DNA of 64,000 bases from Thalassia testudinum. Its lineage: Eukaryota; Streptophyta; Magnoliopsida; Alismatales; Hydrocharitaceae. Below are positions 43,825 through 56,300 of the stretch, in pieces; position 1 is the first letter of the stretch, and every line of letters starts with the position of its first letter. The stretch spans positions 73,348,501-73,412,500 of the forward strand of contig JAZHRO010000003.1 in NCBI GenBank assembly GCA_037157565.1, given 5' to 3'. Position numbers and translations under genes: made by a program. The notes under the pieces were generated by a model, which was not told where the DNA came from, searched no databases, and saw only the letters and a list, made by a program, of their open reading frames with translations.

Positions 43825-45835
43825 CAAGGTCTTAAAAGTGGTCTTGTATGCCCACAGGGAATCATCCAGTCATGTGGACCAATCCTTCCTATCAGGTCCC
43901 ATAGTCTTTTGTAGAATATTCTTAACTTGCCTATTGGAGACCCTAATCTACCCATTGGTTTGCAGATGACATGGGGTGGCAATGTGGTCAGTAACCCTGT
44001 ACTTTCTGAGTAGGGAACGGAATTGGGCGTGGATAAAGTGACTTCCACCCTCTCTGATCATGACCTTCAGTATTCCAAACCGAGAAAAGATGTTTTGCTT
44101 AACAAAATCCATGACAGCCTTATAGTCACATCTGCGAGTGGCAATGGCTTCAATCCATTTTGAGAAATAGTCTACTTAGACTAAGATGTACTCAAAGCCG
44201 TTGGATGGTGGGAATGGGCCCATGAAATCGATGCCCCAAATGTCGAAGATCTTGACAATCAAAATGGGCTGGAAAGGCATCATGTCTTTTCAGGTCATGG
44301 TCCCTAAAGTCTGGCAACGACAGCAAATCTTCACAAGGTTGTGTGCATCCTTGAATATGGAAGGCTAGTAAAATTCGAACTGCAAAACCTTTGTTGCCAT
44401 CTTCTTCCCTGAAAAGTGGCCACCACATGCTTGGTCAAGACAAAAGGATAGCACACTTTGAACTTCTTCCTCCAGAATACACCTCCTGATAATATGGTCG
44501 GCATGGAGGTGAAACAGCATGGGATCATCCAAGAAATAATGCTTGGCTTCAGCCAAGAACTTATCTCGTTACTGACTGGACTAGCTGTGCGGAGTTTGTC
44601 CTACTAAAAGGTAGTTGATGAAGTTGGCATACCAGGGTAGTTTCCTTTCGTGCACAGCCAGAAGTTGTTCATCATGAAAGGTATCAGTCAAGTGCAAGCA
44701 GTGCTCAATGTGGTCTGGGTGGAATTTGGACAAGTGATCGGCCATGACATTCTTGGTCTCGGCTTTGTCACAAATTTCCATGTCGAATTTCCGCAAGAGC
44801 TGGATTCATCTGATGAGCCTAGGTTTAGCATCCTTTTTGACCAATAAATGTTAGGTGCCTGAGTGGTCCGTATAAATGGTCACGTGGGATCCTAGGTGGT
44901 AAGATCAGAACTTTTCAAGTCTAAAAACTATGGAGAGCAGCTCTTTCTCTGTGACTGTATAGTTCCGTTGGGCCTCATCCAACATCTTGCTTGCATAGTA
45001 GATTACCATAGGTTTCTTTTCTTATCTCTATCCCAAGACTACATCGATGGTAAAGTCTGATGCAAACACAAAATTTCAAAACCCTAGGACCAGTCTGGGG
45101 TTGTAACATAGGTGCGGTGGAGATTGATTCCCTGATGGTGGTGTAAGCCTAGATGTAATCAGGTGTCATGTGAAATAGGGCGTCGCTGGCTAGAAGGTCA
45201 GTCAAGGGTTTAGAGAGTTTGGAGAAGTCTTTAATGAACCTTAGATAGAAACCAATGTGTCCTTGGAAAGATCAGATTTGCCAAATTGAGCTAGGTGGCA
45301 GAAGTTTGGAAATCAAATCAACCTTAGCTCGATCCACCTCAATGCCCATATGCAATACGATGTGCCTGAGGATAATCCCTTCTTGAACCATGCGGTGGCT
45401 TTTTTCCCAGCTCAAAACCAAGTTAACCTCGATACATCGCTTCAAGATTTTCTCCAAGTTGCTCAGACAATGGTCGAATGAGTTCTCAAACATTGAGAAA
45501 TCATCCATAAAGACCTCCAGGTATTCACCCACCATCTCTGAAAAGATGGCTAGCATGCAATGCTAAAAGGTAGCGGCTAAATTGCATAACCCGAATGGCA
45601 TATGACGGAACACGAATGTGCCATATGGGCAAGTTAATGTGGTCTTCTCTTGATCTTTGGGAGCAATCATGACTTGGCTGTATCCTGAGTATCCATCCAG
45701 GGTGAAAAATATTTCTACCCTACCAATAGTTCAAGAATCTGGTCAATGAATGGCTGTGGAAAATCATCTTTCTTGGTCGCCTCATTTAGCTTCCTATAAT
45801 CAACGCACACCTGTCATGCAGTAGTGGTGAGGGTA
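43825..45835 (-). pseudogene. Element C integrase, RNase H and reverse transcriptase
   Basis: Middle of C pol, between the I and B insertions. In sense: RT motifs C-I-D-Y-R-K-L-N region near 45800, E-V-F-M-D-D-F-S-M-F (about 45505-45530), E-G-I-I-L-R-H and K-L-L-P-P; RNase H across 45100-44600 ending V-M-A-D-H-L-S-K; integrase zinc part (D-Q-A-C-G-G-H-F-S-G, about 44405-44440) and core G-I-D-F-M-G-P-F near 44220-44240. Many stops and frameshifts break it. B cut it in the integrase C-terminal half. Confidence 0.88.
45831..45835. repeat. I target-site duplication, left
   Basis: GGGTA, identical to 56296-56300. Confidence 0.92.
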
Positions 45836-47903
45836 TGATAAACGCCAGTTTATCATCATTCTTATGCATTAAAACAAACCTAGCTCTTAGGATTTTACTC
45901 CTCAAATGGGTTTTTGGGCTGCATTTAGGCATAAATTAGGTTAGGCATGCATTGCTTTTTTTATTGTCTTTTTAATATGTTATTGTGAGTGTTAGGGATG
46001 CACAAATATACAGATCCCTAAAACCCTAGCACTCAAGAAGGCTATTGGTGAACAAGCAGCTCAGACTCTCTGGAACTTAGCTTGATCTAGCTCACCACAA
46101 CTGGAACCTAGCTCATGTGGACTAGGATTAGCTCATCCCAGCTCCATTCAGCTAATATCAGCTGAATGGCGACTCAAGAGAGCTCATCTTAGCTCACCCT
46201 AGCTCAGGTCAGCTTAGATCCAGCTCAACTTAGCTGAATGTAACTCATCTCAGCTCCTACTAGTCCACAGGGAGCTCTAGCTAACTCAGCTGAGTTGACT
46301 GGAGTTCACCCCAGCTCAGATCCAGCTACATCCAGCTCCAGTCAACTCCAGCCAGCTGATGAACTCATCCTACCTCAGGAAGCTCAAGTCCAGCTCCCGG
46401 GGACTCAGCTTAGCTCAACTCAGTTGAGCTCAGCTACCTTAACTACCTCAACCAGCTTGATTCTCCCACGGAGCACCAGACCAAGCTCACCTCTGCTCAT
46501 TATGGCAGAAGCCAACTTGCTCTAGATTCGCTAAGTAGCTAGCAAAGAACTAGCAAGCCAAGCCAGCTAAGGTAGCTCCTTGCAGCTCTCTTCAGCTGCG
46601 ACCAGCTCTACTGTAGCTCAAGATGACTACCTCCAGCTCTTCTCCTTGAAAACCCTAGCTCCAACTTCCTCCAACTCTACTCCCTACTAGCTAAGGTAGC
46701 TAAGCTGCTTAACTTAGCTAGTCCACCTCCATGGCACAAAAAACTACTACCCAACTACCTAAGCTCAAGCAAAAAGACCACCTACTCCTACTTTATTTTG
46801 GTGCCAACTATCCCTTCCATCACCACCCTACATCCACCATCAAAACCCATCTCCACCCTCCATTTTTCCCTCCAAAATTGCCTTCTAGAAGGTATCAGTG
46901 GAGGGAAAACCAAGGCACCTCTTCATTTCCCTCCCATTTTTCCCTCCAAAAATATCCAAGCACCCCTTAATTTCCCTCCAAAAAAACACCATAACCACCC
47001 CCCTTCCCATTCGATAAATACCCTACCCTACCACCACATAATTCCCATCCTCCATTAGTGCATTATTCCACCTACATCAACCTATACCTACGGCCAAGGA
47101 GGAGTAGAGAAGAAGATTAAGGGGGCACATCACTAGCCCCTTTGGTGCCCTCTTCTCCCCACTCTCTTCAACTTGGGCGATGCCAAGGAGGTGGACCTTT
47201 CCATCTCAAAGAGGATGGCCAGGCAAAGGAGAAGGACCTATGGTGGACGTCCACCCTTGGAGAAAAGCTTAGGGCATGCCCCCTTACAGCTTGCTTTGGA
47301 GGACATCAATTTGGTGGAGGTTTCAGAGACAACGAGTTGGAGCACTTCTTTTCAAGCCCAGGAGCTACTATGCTTGGAGCAAGGAGCCTCCCCTCTTCAT
47401 CAATTTTTAAAGGATTAGTGTTTCTTTACTTTGTACTTATAATTCTAGTTATAGAAGCTTTCCTCTACTATGGTTTTTGTACAACACTATCTCATTAATC
47501 AACTTGCCTGCTTTAGTTGCATTTTTAATTGCTTTATTTTTAGCACTCTTCACTCCCTCTCCCTAATTATTCTAGGCCTTCATGTGCCTAGAGTGAGCCT
47601 AGGGAGAGGCTCTACTTGCCACTTTAGAAGTAGTGTACTGAGTTAAGTGTAAGTCACTTTCTCACCAACAATTTCGCTTGTTGCGTTAATTTTAAAAACA
47701 TAAAAATGATATATTGAAAAAGACCAAAACGAAAGTTGAGATCTATTTTGTAAGTAAGAGAATTAATTTTGCAAACATATTGCCTCCTTGGATGACCTTA
47801 GATACCCTACAATCTAGGAATACAAATTTAAAAGCGAAAGCAGATTTACATGTTGCAACGACACTAAATTGCCTAATTAACAAACCGCATATTTTCGCAA
47901 TCA
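45836..47903 (+). repeat. 5' LTR of element I
   Basis: 2068 bp, TGATAAACGCC to CGCAATCA. It starts with a short hairpin (TGATAAA...TTTATCA). 46050-46720 is saturated with AGCT words. A CCA/CCT-rich stretch lies at 46800-47040. GATAAATA near 47013 is the best TATA candidate. An open frame at 47173-47418 is conserved in the other LTR but only as far as the LTRs are alike. Confidence 0.93.
46050..46720 (+). repeat. AGCT-rich array in I 5' LTR
   Basis: Variants of AGCTCA, AGCTCC and AGCTAA recur about every 12-15 bases. The same array is in the 3' LTR at 54450-55110. No fixed period is seen. Confidence 0.7.
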
Positions 47904-47908
47904 CTTTT

Positions 47909-47926
47909 TGGCACCATTGTCGGGGA
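47909..47926 (+). other. Primer-binding site of I (tRNA-Asp, decayed)
   Basis: TGGCACCATTGTCGGGGA: three transitions from the tRNA-Asp complement, all of the C-to-T/G-to-A type; 5 bases after the LTR. Confidence 0.85.
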
Positions 47927-49596
47927 GGCACGGCTTTGCTTAATTTTGTTTTCTGTTGCTTGAAGTAGATCTCATCCCCTTCTCTTTCTTTTCTCTAGTG
48001 TGTGCAGGAACTACAGCGGGAAAGTGGGAATTAAGAAGCTAAAGCTCAAAGTTCCTTTTCTTCTCATGGATTTCAGGTTGGTTCCCCATTTCTTATCACA
48101 TTTAGCCTAAAAAGCTACCAAAATACACTAAACTTGGATTTCAAGAAACTAAACAACTTAATTAAGTGGAGTGGTGCATTTTAAAACTCGTTGATTGCCT
48201 GTTTGCTCCATTTAACACCACTTCATTTCAAGTATTGATATTCTATTTTTCGGATCCTGATTTCTGTCCAGAATTGAAAAATCAATTCGTAACACCACCA
48301 GCCTCCTAAAATCATAGAATTTCACTTAGTGATTCCAAAATACGTTAGGAACATCTTTTCCAAATTTCAGGTCAATTGAATTTGTATTTAGTTTTTAAAA
48401 ATTCATGGATTGTAGAGGGGTCACACCCTGTAATCTTCCTATTTTGCTATTGTCCGTGAATTTTTAGAATTTTTATTCTCATCCAATTTTTGTGAAATTT
48501 AGCTTACTAGAATCCTTATGAAATTTTACACATAATATAAAATCACCAAAATTTTCTAAGGTCGGTAGTAACACTGAAAAGTCCAAAATATCCATGGGTA
48601 TCATTTCTAGACTTTGACACCGGTACAATTAAAAATTCAAAAAAATTACCAAACAAATTCATAAAATCATACAAAAATCTTTTCTGGAATCCTTCTTTGA
48701 TTCTCTTCAAGGTAGTGGTGTTTTTTTAATTGTTTGGACCACTAGTTAGTACCGAAAGCCTAAAAGCCACTCATTGGTAGCTAAATTTCTGTCTTAGGAC
48801 CAATTTGATTAGGGCTTCTCTTTTCATTTTTAGAAACAAACAACAAAAGGAAATATATCTTCACCCATACAACTTGATTTCCTCTTGTTTGTGGAATCTC
48901 AAACTTGTTTGAAAACTTAAAAAGAAAACCCTAAAAATAAACTAAGTTAAATCCATTCCTAAAAGACAGAAATACAATAATTGTGTGACAACTTGCTTTT
49001 CAATGGAGCCACTCTCCAATTCTTGCACACGCACGAAAAAATTTGAAATAACAAGGCAACAACCCAATAAATGCCCTCCACATTCCGGGTGCACTATAGT
49101 ATCCTAGACCTAACTAAAATCTGTAGCAACTTGACCCCTAAGGCTTCATCAACTTAGGCTTGCTATATAGGTCTTAAGTTTTCTTTAGTTAACACCAATT
49201 CTGTCATCTATATCTGGTGTTCAGGCTGAGGGGCCGTGTCAAACAACCATGTGCAGGTTTGTACAAGCACCTAGGGTTTTCCCTGGGAAATGTTTAGGCC
49301 TAAACCTCCCCTTAAGCAACTTGGCGAGATTTGTTGACAGAACGGGTATTCACTATTGATTACTTATTTCCTACGCAGACCAAGTCTTAGGTTTATTTTT
49401 AGGCAGTCACACATAAGTTTGGTCTAGCTTTGGTTGTTTGATTTGCACACTTTCTCTGATCTCTTTCTCTTCTCCTCCCCTATCATTCTTCCATTTTATG
49501 CATGGGCGATGGTCTCAAAATCTGCGCCTGGAAGAACCATTTGATTTAGCCCCTCACGCAAAAAGACCACTTTTTCTGTCTTCTCCTTCTAAAACA
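47927..49596 (+). other. Element I leader
   Basis: 1.67 kb, AT-rich, non-coding. A strong pyrimidine run then TGTGCAGG (48001-48008), 77 bases past the primer-binding site. A reduced version of the conserved module (GTGTCAAACAACC, 49236-49248) lacks the final GGAAGAACCTTCC hairpin. Confidence 0.7.
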
Positions 49597-51850
49597 ATGG
49601 AAAATCAACAAAATGGGTCCACTAACCCTTCCACTTCCACCTCTAACCTTACCTCTAACCCCACTACTAACCCTAATTCTAACCTTTCCACCCAAAACCC
49701 ACCCACCTTTAACTTCCCACACTTGGAGCTCCCAAATCTTGAATTGCACCAAGCACAACATCAAGACCCCCTGATCTTTTAAAATTGATGGCTGAGTAGA
49801 TTGATAAATTAAATTCCAATCAACAAACATTGACTAGGAACATCCAAAACCTAGCAAATCAAAGGCCAAACCCACCACCCCGTCAGTAGCCTGTTATTCC
49901 TCTAAAAGATTTTTCTGATCTATCTTATTATGATGAACGACCAAGGGTTGTCATACCAGAGGGGGACTTCGATATCAAGCCTGCAGTCTTGAAACTGATT
50001 AAACACTTTCATGGCCTTCCTAAGGAAAACCCCTTCAGCCACCTTGAAGAGCTTACTCTTCTTGCAGAAATAACCCATTCTCGAAATGTGCAAGAAGATT
50101 TATGGCTGATGCGGCTTTTTCCATTATCTCTTAAAGATATGGCCGCTTATTGGCTCAAAACCATTGGCCGACCCATCACAACTTGGCCTCAGCTCAAGAG
50201 CGCCTTCCTCAAGAAATTCTTTCCCATAGGTCGTACCAATTCCTTATGAAGATCTATTACGACCTTTCACCAAAAATATGGTGAGACTTTCCATGATTCT
50301 TGGGAAAGATGTCAAGATCTCTTAAGAAGTTGCCTGCACCACGAGATTCATTTATGGCAGCTCATGCAAATCTTCTATCATGGATTAGAAGATCAAATCC
50401 GACATTTTGTCGATGCCTTGTGTGGTGGCAACTTCTTAAATAAAGATGCTAAAAGTGCCTATGACCTTTTTGAAGAAATGAGTGAAAACTCATTTAATCA
50501 AGCTTCCATGAACACATTTTCATAACTCAAAACCCGTAGTTCGGTGTTCATGAAGTAGGCACTCAATCTATCCCTGTCACCCAAGATGATCTTCAAATGA
50601 TCGCTCAAAAACTTGACCAGATGCATATTAATAAAAAAAAATTGAGGAAAGACTAGCCACATCAACCCAAGCTTCACATAGTCCACATCTAACCGAACCT
50701 AACTTTCCACGTTGAGAAAATTTGCACAATCTCAACACTACTCCTGCTGATTATTGCCAATATTCTGAGGTTGCCCATGATTCACTGGGGAATTACAACT
50801 ATGTAGATCTTAACCCCACTCAAAATATATCTGCCATCCAGGAGCCCTTTAAAAATTCTTCCAATTGGAAAAATTACCCGAACTACTCCTGGAATAATCA
50901 GGTTCCTTCCCAACTAGATCATTTTAATGGGTATGGGTCGAATCCAACCTTCCATCCTAGGCCATCCCAACAAGACATCAATGCCCAGATAATGCAAACC
51001 CTACAGGAAATGCAAACAAAAATGACGGAAGTAACCTCCACCATCACAAATCTGAACAACCAGATTGGGGTTACTCCCATGCAAAGACCTGCAAGACATC
51101 TTTCATCCCAACCATTGCCCAACCCAAATCACCAACGGAACTAATATCCAAGCAGAAATCCACACTACCCAACCATATCATTTTAATGGGTATGGGTCGA
51201 ATCCAATCTTCCATCCTAAGCCATCTCAACAAGACATCAATGCCCAGATGATCCGAACCATGCACGAAATGCAAACAAAAATGACAGAAGTAACCCGCAC
51301 CATCATAAATCTGAACAATCAGATTGGGGTTACTCCCATGCAAAGACCTGCAGGACATCTTCCGTCCCAACCCATACCCAACCCTAATCACCAAGGGAAC
51401 CATTATACAGGCAGAACTCCACACTACCCGAATCAGCCTCCTACTAATCCACTACCTCAGCAACCTCCCAGGTTTTCGCAACTGCAGGCCCCCCCACCTC
51501 CTCTAAATATTAGTCCAACTGCACATGCAGTTACTTTGAGGAGTAGGAAAATCACCACTGATCCTGGGCCTTCACACAAACCTGGTGAAATACCTATTCA
51601 AATTGACTCCCCACCACCCCATTAGGAAGAAAAGGAAATACAAAAATCTCAAGATAGGATTCCAATCCCTTTCCCACAAGCTCTCCACCCCCCCACCAAC
51701 AAAAAAAAGAAATCTGAGCCCACCACAGAAGAACTCATGGATCTATTTGGGCAAGTTCAAATCAATATTCCTCTCTTGGATGCCATCAAATATATACCTG
51801 CCTATGCCAAATTTTTGAAGGAGATCTATACTCCTAAAAGGTAGGCCAAA
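49597..51850 (+). pseudogene. Element I gag
   Basis: The likely start is ATG at 49597 (M-E-N-Q-Q-N-G), followed by a Thr/Asn/Pro-rich part. The gag core is at 49989-50249 (L-K-L-I-K-H-F-H-G, D-M-A-A-Y-W-L-K, F-L-K-K-F-F-P-I-G), continuing past a stop to H-E-I-H-L-W-Q-L-M-Q-I-F-Y-H-G near 50340-50400. An Asn/Gln/Pro-rich tail contains a 259-bp tandem duplication (50921-51438) that shifts the frame. The end (L-M-D-L-F-G-Q-V-Q-I-N-I-P-L-L) corresponds to B 'L-L-E-I-F-K-Q-V'. Several stops and shifts are present. Confidence 0.85.
50921..51438 (+). repeat. 259-bp tandem duplication in I gag
   Basis: Two copies start ATTTTAATGGGTATGGGTCG at 50921 and 51180. Because 259 is not a multiple of 3, the second copy is read in a different frame. 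The copies differ at scattered sites, so the event is not recent. Confidence 0.9.
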
Positions 51851-52825
51851 AATCTAGGACAGGTGCATCTTTCGGAGACAGTAAGCTCTGTCATACAAAG
51901 CAAGCTGCCTCCCAAGATGAAAGATCTAGGGGTGCCTTTAATATCAGTAATTATTGATGATATTATTTTTAATCTTTCCCTCCTCGATCTTGGTGCCTCA
52001 ATTAATATTATTCCTACGATTTTATTTGAAGAATTTTAGATCGGTAAATTAAAACCCGTCGAGGTTTCCCTGCAATTAGCTGACCGATCTACAATCAAAC
52101 CTCATGGGATTGTCGACGATGTTTTGGTCAAGGTCTAGAATTGTGTCTTTCCTGTAGACTTTCTGGTTCTTGACATTGAGGTAACTGAATCATTACTGGA
52201 CTCCCTAGTAATCCTTGGATGCCCTTTTCTGGCCACTGCAAAGGCAAATATCAACTGCCACACAGGCAAAAAGGATATCACTTGCCTTGGCCAAAATATC
52301 ACTTTTGATATTTTCAAATCCTCCAGGAGATTCCATGATAACTTTTTTGAGGACTCAGATATGGAAATTTCCAATATGGTGGAGGAGATAATGTTGATGG
52401 ATACCCTTATCGACCACAATTTTTTTGAGGATTCTGATTCCGAATCAATGGTCAGCGAAATCTATGATCTGGAGACTTGTCTTAACCCCAAGTCCATTCC
52501 TGATGCACCTCACGATCACCCTAACCCACCCACTATTCACGCACCTAATTTTTTCACACTAACTTCACCTAAACCTCACCAACCCTTCCCTAACTCCTTT
52601 CTTACGAATCTGCCACCAACCCCGCCTGTGTTTGGCATCCAACCTAATTTAAAACGATGGCCAGACTCGGGCTACACCTATCATTTTCCATCCAACTTTG
52701 ATCCCAATATTGCTTCTAATCAATTTTCTAGGGATCTAGAAGATGACACCTTTTTTGTAGGCATCCAAGTGTCTAACTATTTACATGATTTGCCGTCTTC
52801 CATGCATACCATCACACCCAGCTGA
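51851..52825 (+). pseudogene. Element I protease and C-terminal tail
   Basis: The retropepsin-like domain has L-L-D-L-G-A-S-I-N-I-I-P (about 51980-52020), Q-L-A-D-R-S-T-I-K-P-H-G and L-V-I-L-G-C-P-F-L-A-T-A-K-A-N-I-N (Cys where B has Arg). Stops occur at about 51845, 52038 and 52137. A 154-residue tail follows (52361-52825), acidic then Pro/Asn-rich, ending T-I-T-P-S and a stop. In B the RT domain would start here; I has none. Confidence 0.85.
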
Positions 52826-54209
52826 ATTGCGTAAAAGACAGCACTGGATGTGGGGTAACCCATCATTTTTTTTCTTGCTTTCCTTTTTCTTCTTCTTTTT
52901 CCAAGTTTTGATCATCCTAAACCTGATCGTTCTTCACTAAGGTGATCCCTTTTCCCTCCTAATGCATGAGGACATGACATATCTTAAGCATGGGGGGTGT
53001 TTTTAAACTTTGACGATCGATATAGGATTTTCAAAACCTAAAAACATGCATTTTTCTTTAGTTATTTTATTTTCCTTCTTGCATACCCAAAAAAAAAATG
53101 TTGAGAACTTTTTGAGGAAAAATTTTGAAATCGGGACTAAGGTCGAAAAATTCACTTTTGGTACAATGGGATTTAAACTTTAACAAACTAGGGAAGAGGA
53201 TGTGAATCTGATCATCAGAATTTTAGGGTCTACTTTAGACTAGATCAGATATCTTTCTCTAGAAATTCCACCTGAGCTCATGATAGTTCAGGTGACTTGA
53301 TCCTATTTTGTAATATAGAAAGTATTTGGCTTAGTTTCTGATTCAAAAACTTGCATGCTTGAGAAACTTCTTGTGTCAATTTTCACACACAAGCCAACAC
53401 TTAAAAATAACTAAAAATTTGAAAAACTCCCGTGTTTTGACTTAGTAAAAGTCTAAAACAGATCATTGGTTTGAGTTCCCACCGCTGAGGCGGAAAATGC
53501 CTCCTTTGAGGATGCAATGTCAACATGTTACCACCTCGGTGGTGCTCCATATCTATATTTCATATCTTTAGACGGAGCATTAAAGAGCATTTTAGCAACT
53601 CAAGTGTCTTGGACGATGCTCTACCTATAGTGTCGGACCAAGAGCTTGAGTTTGCTTGGAGCACCCCTTTACACCGCATTGTGTTTTGGGGTTGTGAGCT
53701 CCTGGGTGGTGTCATGGACTGTGATATCCTGAAGTACTGGCGCCAAAGGCCCCTCGAGGATTGGTAACGGGAATGATGATCCCGACACATCTGCTATAAG
53801 ATTAAGTTGAAAATAAGCATGGGGGAGAAAAAAAAAGAATAAATAAATAAATTAACAGACACCTATAAATGTTGGCTTTTCACAAGCACAGACACAAGGC
53901 TTTAAAGGATTTTTGTAAGTTTCGAATCAGATTCATGAGCCAGAAAAATCCTAAAAACTAAAATTTCAAGTCATATGAATTAACAAGGGGTTAATTTGTG
54001 AATTTTCTGGAGGATATATTAATCCCGTTTTGTCTAATGGTTGGATCAAAAACAAATCCCAATGTTTATCTTTAACAAATCCCTACCTCCTGTGTTTAGA
54101 TCAACCAAGGTCCCTTAATCTTTTTCTCCTCAAAAGTACAAAAAAAATTAGATTTCCCAAAAATTCCATTTGCCAAAAAACTTGATGTTCTGCTAAGAGA
54201 CTAGCAAAA
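52826..54209 (+). other. Element I 3' untranslated region
   Basis: Begins with a T/C-rich stretch, then CATGAGGACATGACAT and the internal polypurine-like AAGCATGGGGGG (about 52985-52998). An 80-codon open frame lies at 53525-53767. The rest is AT-rich and non-coding. Confidence 0.7.
53525..53767 (+). CDS. Small ORF in I 3' region, unknown
   Basis: An 80-residue frame from ATG at 53525 to TAA. It is Trp-rich toward the end (A-W-S-T-P-L-H-R-I-V-F-W-G-C-E-L-L-G-G) and closes W-R-Q-R-P-L-E-D-W. Such composition is unusual for random AT-rich sequence, and the stretch is less AT-rich than its surroundings. It is not similar to D or H ORF2, and there is no second copy in the window for comparison. 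It could be an accessory protein or chance. Confidence 0.3.
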   Translation: MLPPRWCSISIFHIFRRSIKEHFSNSSVLDDALPIVSDQELEFAWSTPLHRIVFWGCELLGGVMDCDILKYWRQRPLEDW

Positions 54210-54210
54210 G

Positions 54211-54225
54211 ATAAGCTTGGGGGTG
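54211..54225 (+). other. Polypurine tract of I
   Basis: ATAAGCTTGGGGGTG, directly before TGATAAACTCC. Confidence 0.75.
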
Positions 54226-56295
54226 TGATAAACTCCAGTTTATCATCATTCTTATGCATTAAAACAAAGCTAGCTCTTAGGATTTTACTCAGCAAATGGG
54301 TTTTTGGGCTACATTTAGGCATAAATTAGGTTAGGCATGCATTGCATTTTTTATTATTTTTTTAATATGTTTTTGTGAGTGATAGGGATGAACAGATATA
54401 CAAATCCCTAAAAGCCTAGCACTCAAGAAGGCAATTGGTGAAGAAGGAGCTCAGACTATTTGGAACTCCGCTTAATCTAGCTCACCACAACTAGAACCTA
54501 GCTCACGTGGACTAGGGTTAGCTCATCCCAGCTCCATTCAGCTAATATCAGCTGAATGGCAGCTCAAGAGAGCTCATCTCACCCTAGCTAAGGTCAGCTT
54601 AGATCCAGCTAAACTTAGCTGAGTCTAGCTCATCTCAACTCCCATTAGTCCACAGGGAGCTCTATCTAGCTCAGCTGAGTTGACTGGAGTTCACCCCAGC
54701 TCAGATCCAGCTACATCTAGCTCCACTCAACTCTAGCCTGCTGATGAAGAGCTCATCCCAGCTAAGGAAGCTCAAGTCCAGCTCCCAGGGACTTATCTTA
54801 GCTCAACTCAGTTGAGCTCAGCTACCTTAGCTGCCTCAACCAGCTTGATTCTCCCCTGGAGCACCATACCTAGCTCACCTCAGCTCATTATGGCAGAAGC
54901 CAGCTTGCTTTAGCTTGGCTTAGTAGCTAGCAAAGAACTAGCAAGCCAAGCCTGCTAAGGTAACTCGTTGTAGCTCTCTTCAGCAGCCACCAGCTCTAGT
55001 GCAGCTCAAGATGACTACCTTCAGCTCTTCTCCCTAAAAACCCTAGCTCCAAATCCCTCCAACTCTACTCCCTACTAGCTAAGCTAGCTAAGCTGCATAA
55101 CTTAGCTAGTCCACCTCCATGGCACCAAAAACTACTACCCTACTACCTAAACTCCAGCAAAAAGACCACCTACTGCTACTTTATTTTCGTGCCAACTATC
55201 CCTTCCATCACCACCCTACATCCACCATCAAAACCCATCTCCACCCTCCATTTTTTCCCTCCAAAATTGCCTTCTAGAAGGTATTTTTGGAGGGAAAACC
55301 ATGGCACCTCTTCATTTCCCTCCCATTTTTCCGTCCAAAAATATCCAAGCACCCCTTCATTTCCCTCCAGAAAAACACCATAACCACCCCCCTTCCCATC
55401 CGATAAATATGTTACCCTTCCACCACATAATTCCCATCCTCCATTAGTGTAGTATTCCACCAACATTCACCTATACCTACGGCCAAGGAGAAGGAGTAGA
55501 GAAGAAGATTAAGGGGGCACATCACCAGCCCCTTTGGTGCCCTCTTCTCCCCACTCTCTTCAACTTTGGCAATGCCAAGGAGGTGGACCTTTCCATCTCG
55601 AAGAGGATGGCCAAGGAAAGGAGAAGGACCTATGGTGGATGTCCACCCTTGGAGAAAAGCTTAGGGCATGCCCCCTTATGTCATGCTTTGGAGGACATCA
55701 ATTTGGTGGAGGTTTTAGAGACAACGAGTTGGAGCACTTCTTTTCAAGCCCAGGAGCTACTATGTTTGGAGCAAGGAGCCTCCCCTCTTCATCAATTTTT
55801 AAAGGATTAATGTTTCTTTACTTTGTACTTATAATTCCAGTTGTAGAAGCTTTCCTCTACTAGGGTTTTTGTACAACACTTTCTCATTAATCAACTTGCC
55901 TTCTTTAGTTGCATTTTTAATTGCTTTATTTTTAGCATTCTTCACTCCCTCTCCCTAATTATTCTAGGCCTCCACTTGCCTAGAGTGAGCTTAGGGAGAG
56001 GCTCTACTTGCCACTTTAGAAGTAGTGTATTGAGTTAAGTGTAAGTCACTTTCTCGCCAACAATTTCGCATGTTGCATTAATTTCAAAAACATAAAAATG
56101 ATATATTGAAAAAGACCAAAAAGAAAGTTGAGATCTATTTTGTAAGCAAGAGAATTAATTTTGCAAACATATTGCCTCCTTGGACGACCCTAGATACCCT
56201 ACTATCTAGGAATACAAATTTAAAAGCGAAAGCCGATTTACGCGTTGCAACGACACTAAACTGCCTTATTAACAAATCGCATATTTTCACGATCA
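54226..56295 (+). repeat. 3' LTR of element I
   Basis: 2070 bp, TGATAAACTCC to CACGATCA, collinear with the 5' LTR including the AGCT-rich array (54450-55110). Confidence 0.93.
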
Positions 56296-56300
56296 GGGTA
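56296..56300. repeat. I target-site duplication, right
   Basis: GGGTA, followed by GGGATGGATTCGCCATG, which continues C pol. Confidence 0.92.

Larger units (their letters stand above)
45836..56295 (+). mobile_element. Element I: gag-protease element without RT or integrase
   Basis: I is a 10,460-bp plus-strand element with LTRs at 45836-47903 and 54226-56295 and a perfect TSD GGGTA, in C reverse transcriptase. It has a tRNA-Asp primer-binding site with three transitions, gag, a protease, then an Asp/Pro-rich tail, a stop and the 3' region. No RT, RNase H or integrase is present between protease and 3' LTR. It would depend on another element for those. LTRs differ by about 7% over the first 240 bases by eye. 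Confidence 0.92.

Noticed and set aside
47142..47498. Open frames of 80-118 codons inside the I LTR as genes
   Set aside because: They recur at 55534-55863 only because the two LTRs are copies; two overlapping frames are equally open and neither shows frame-specific conservation.
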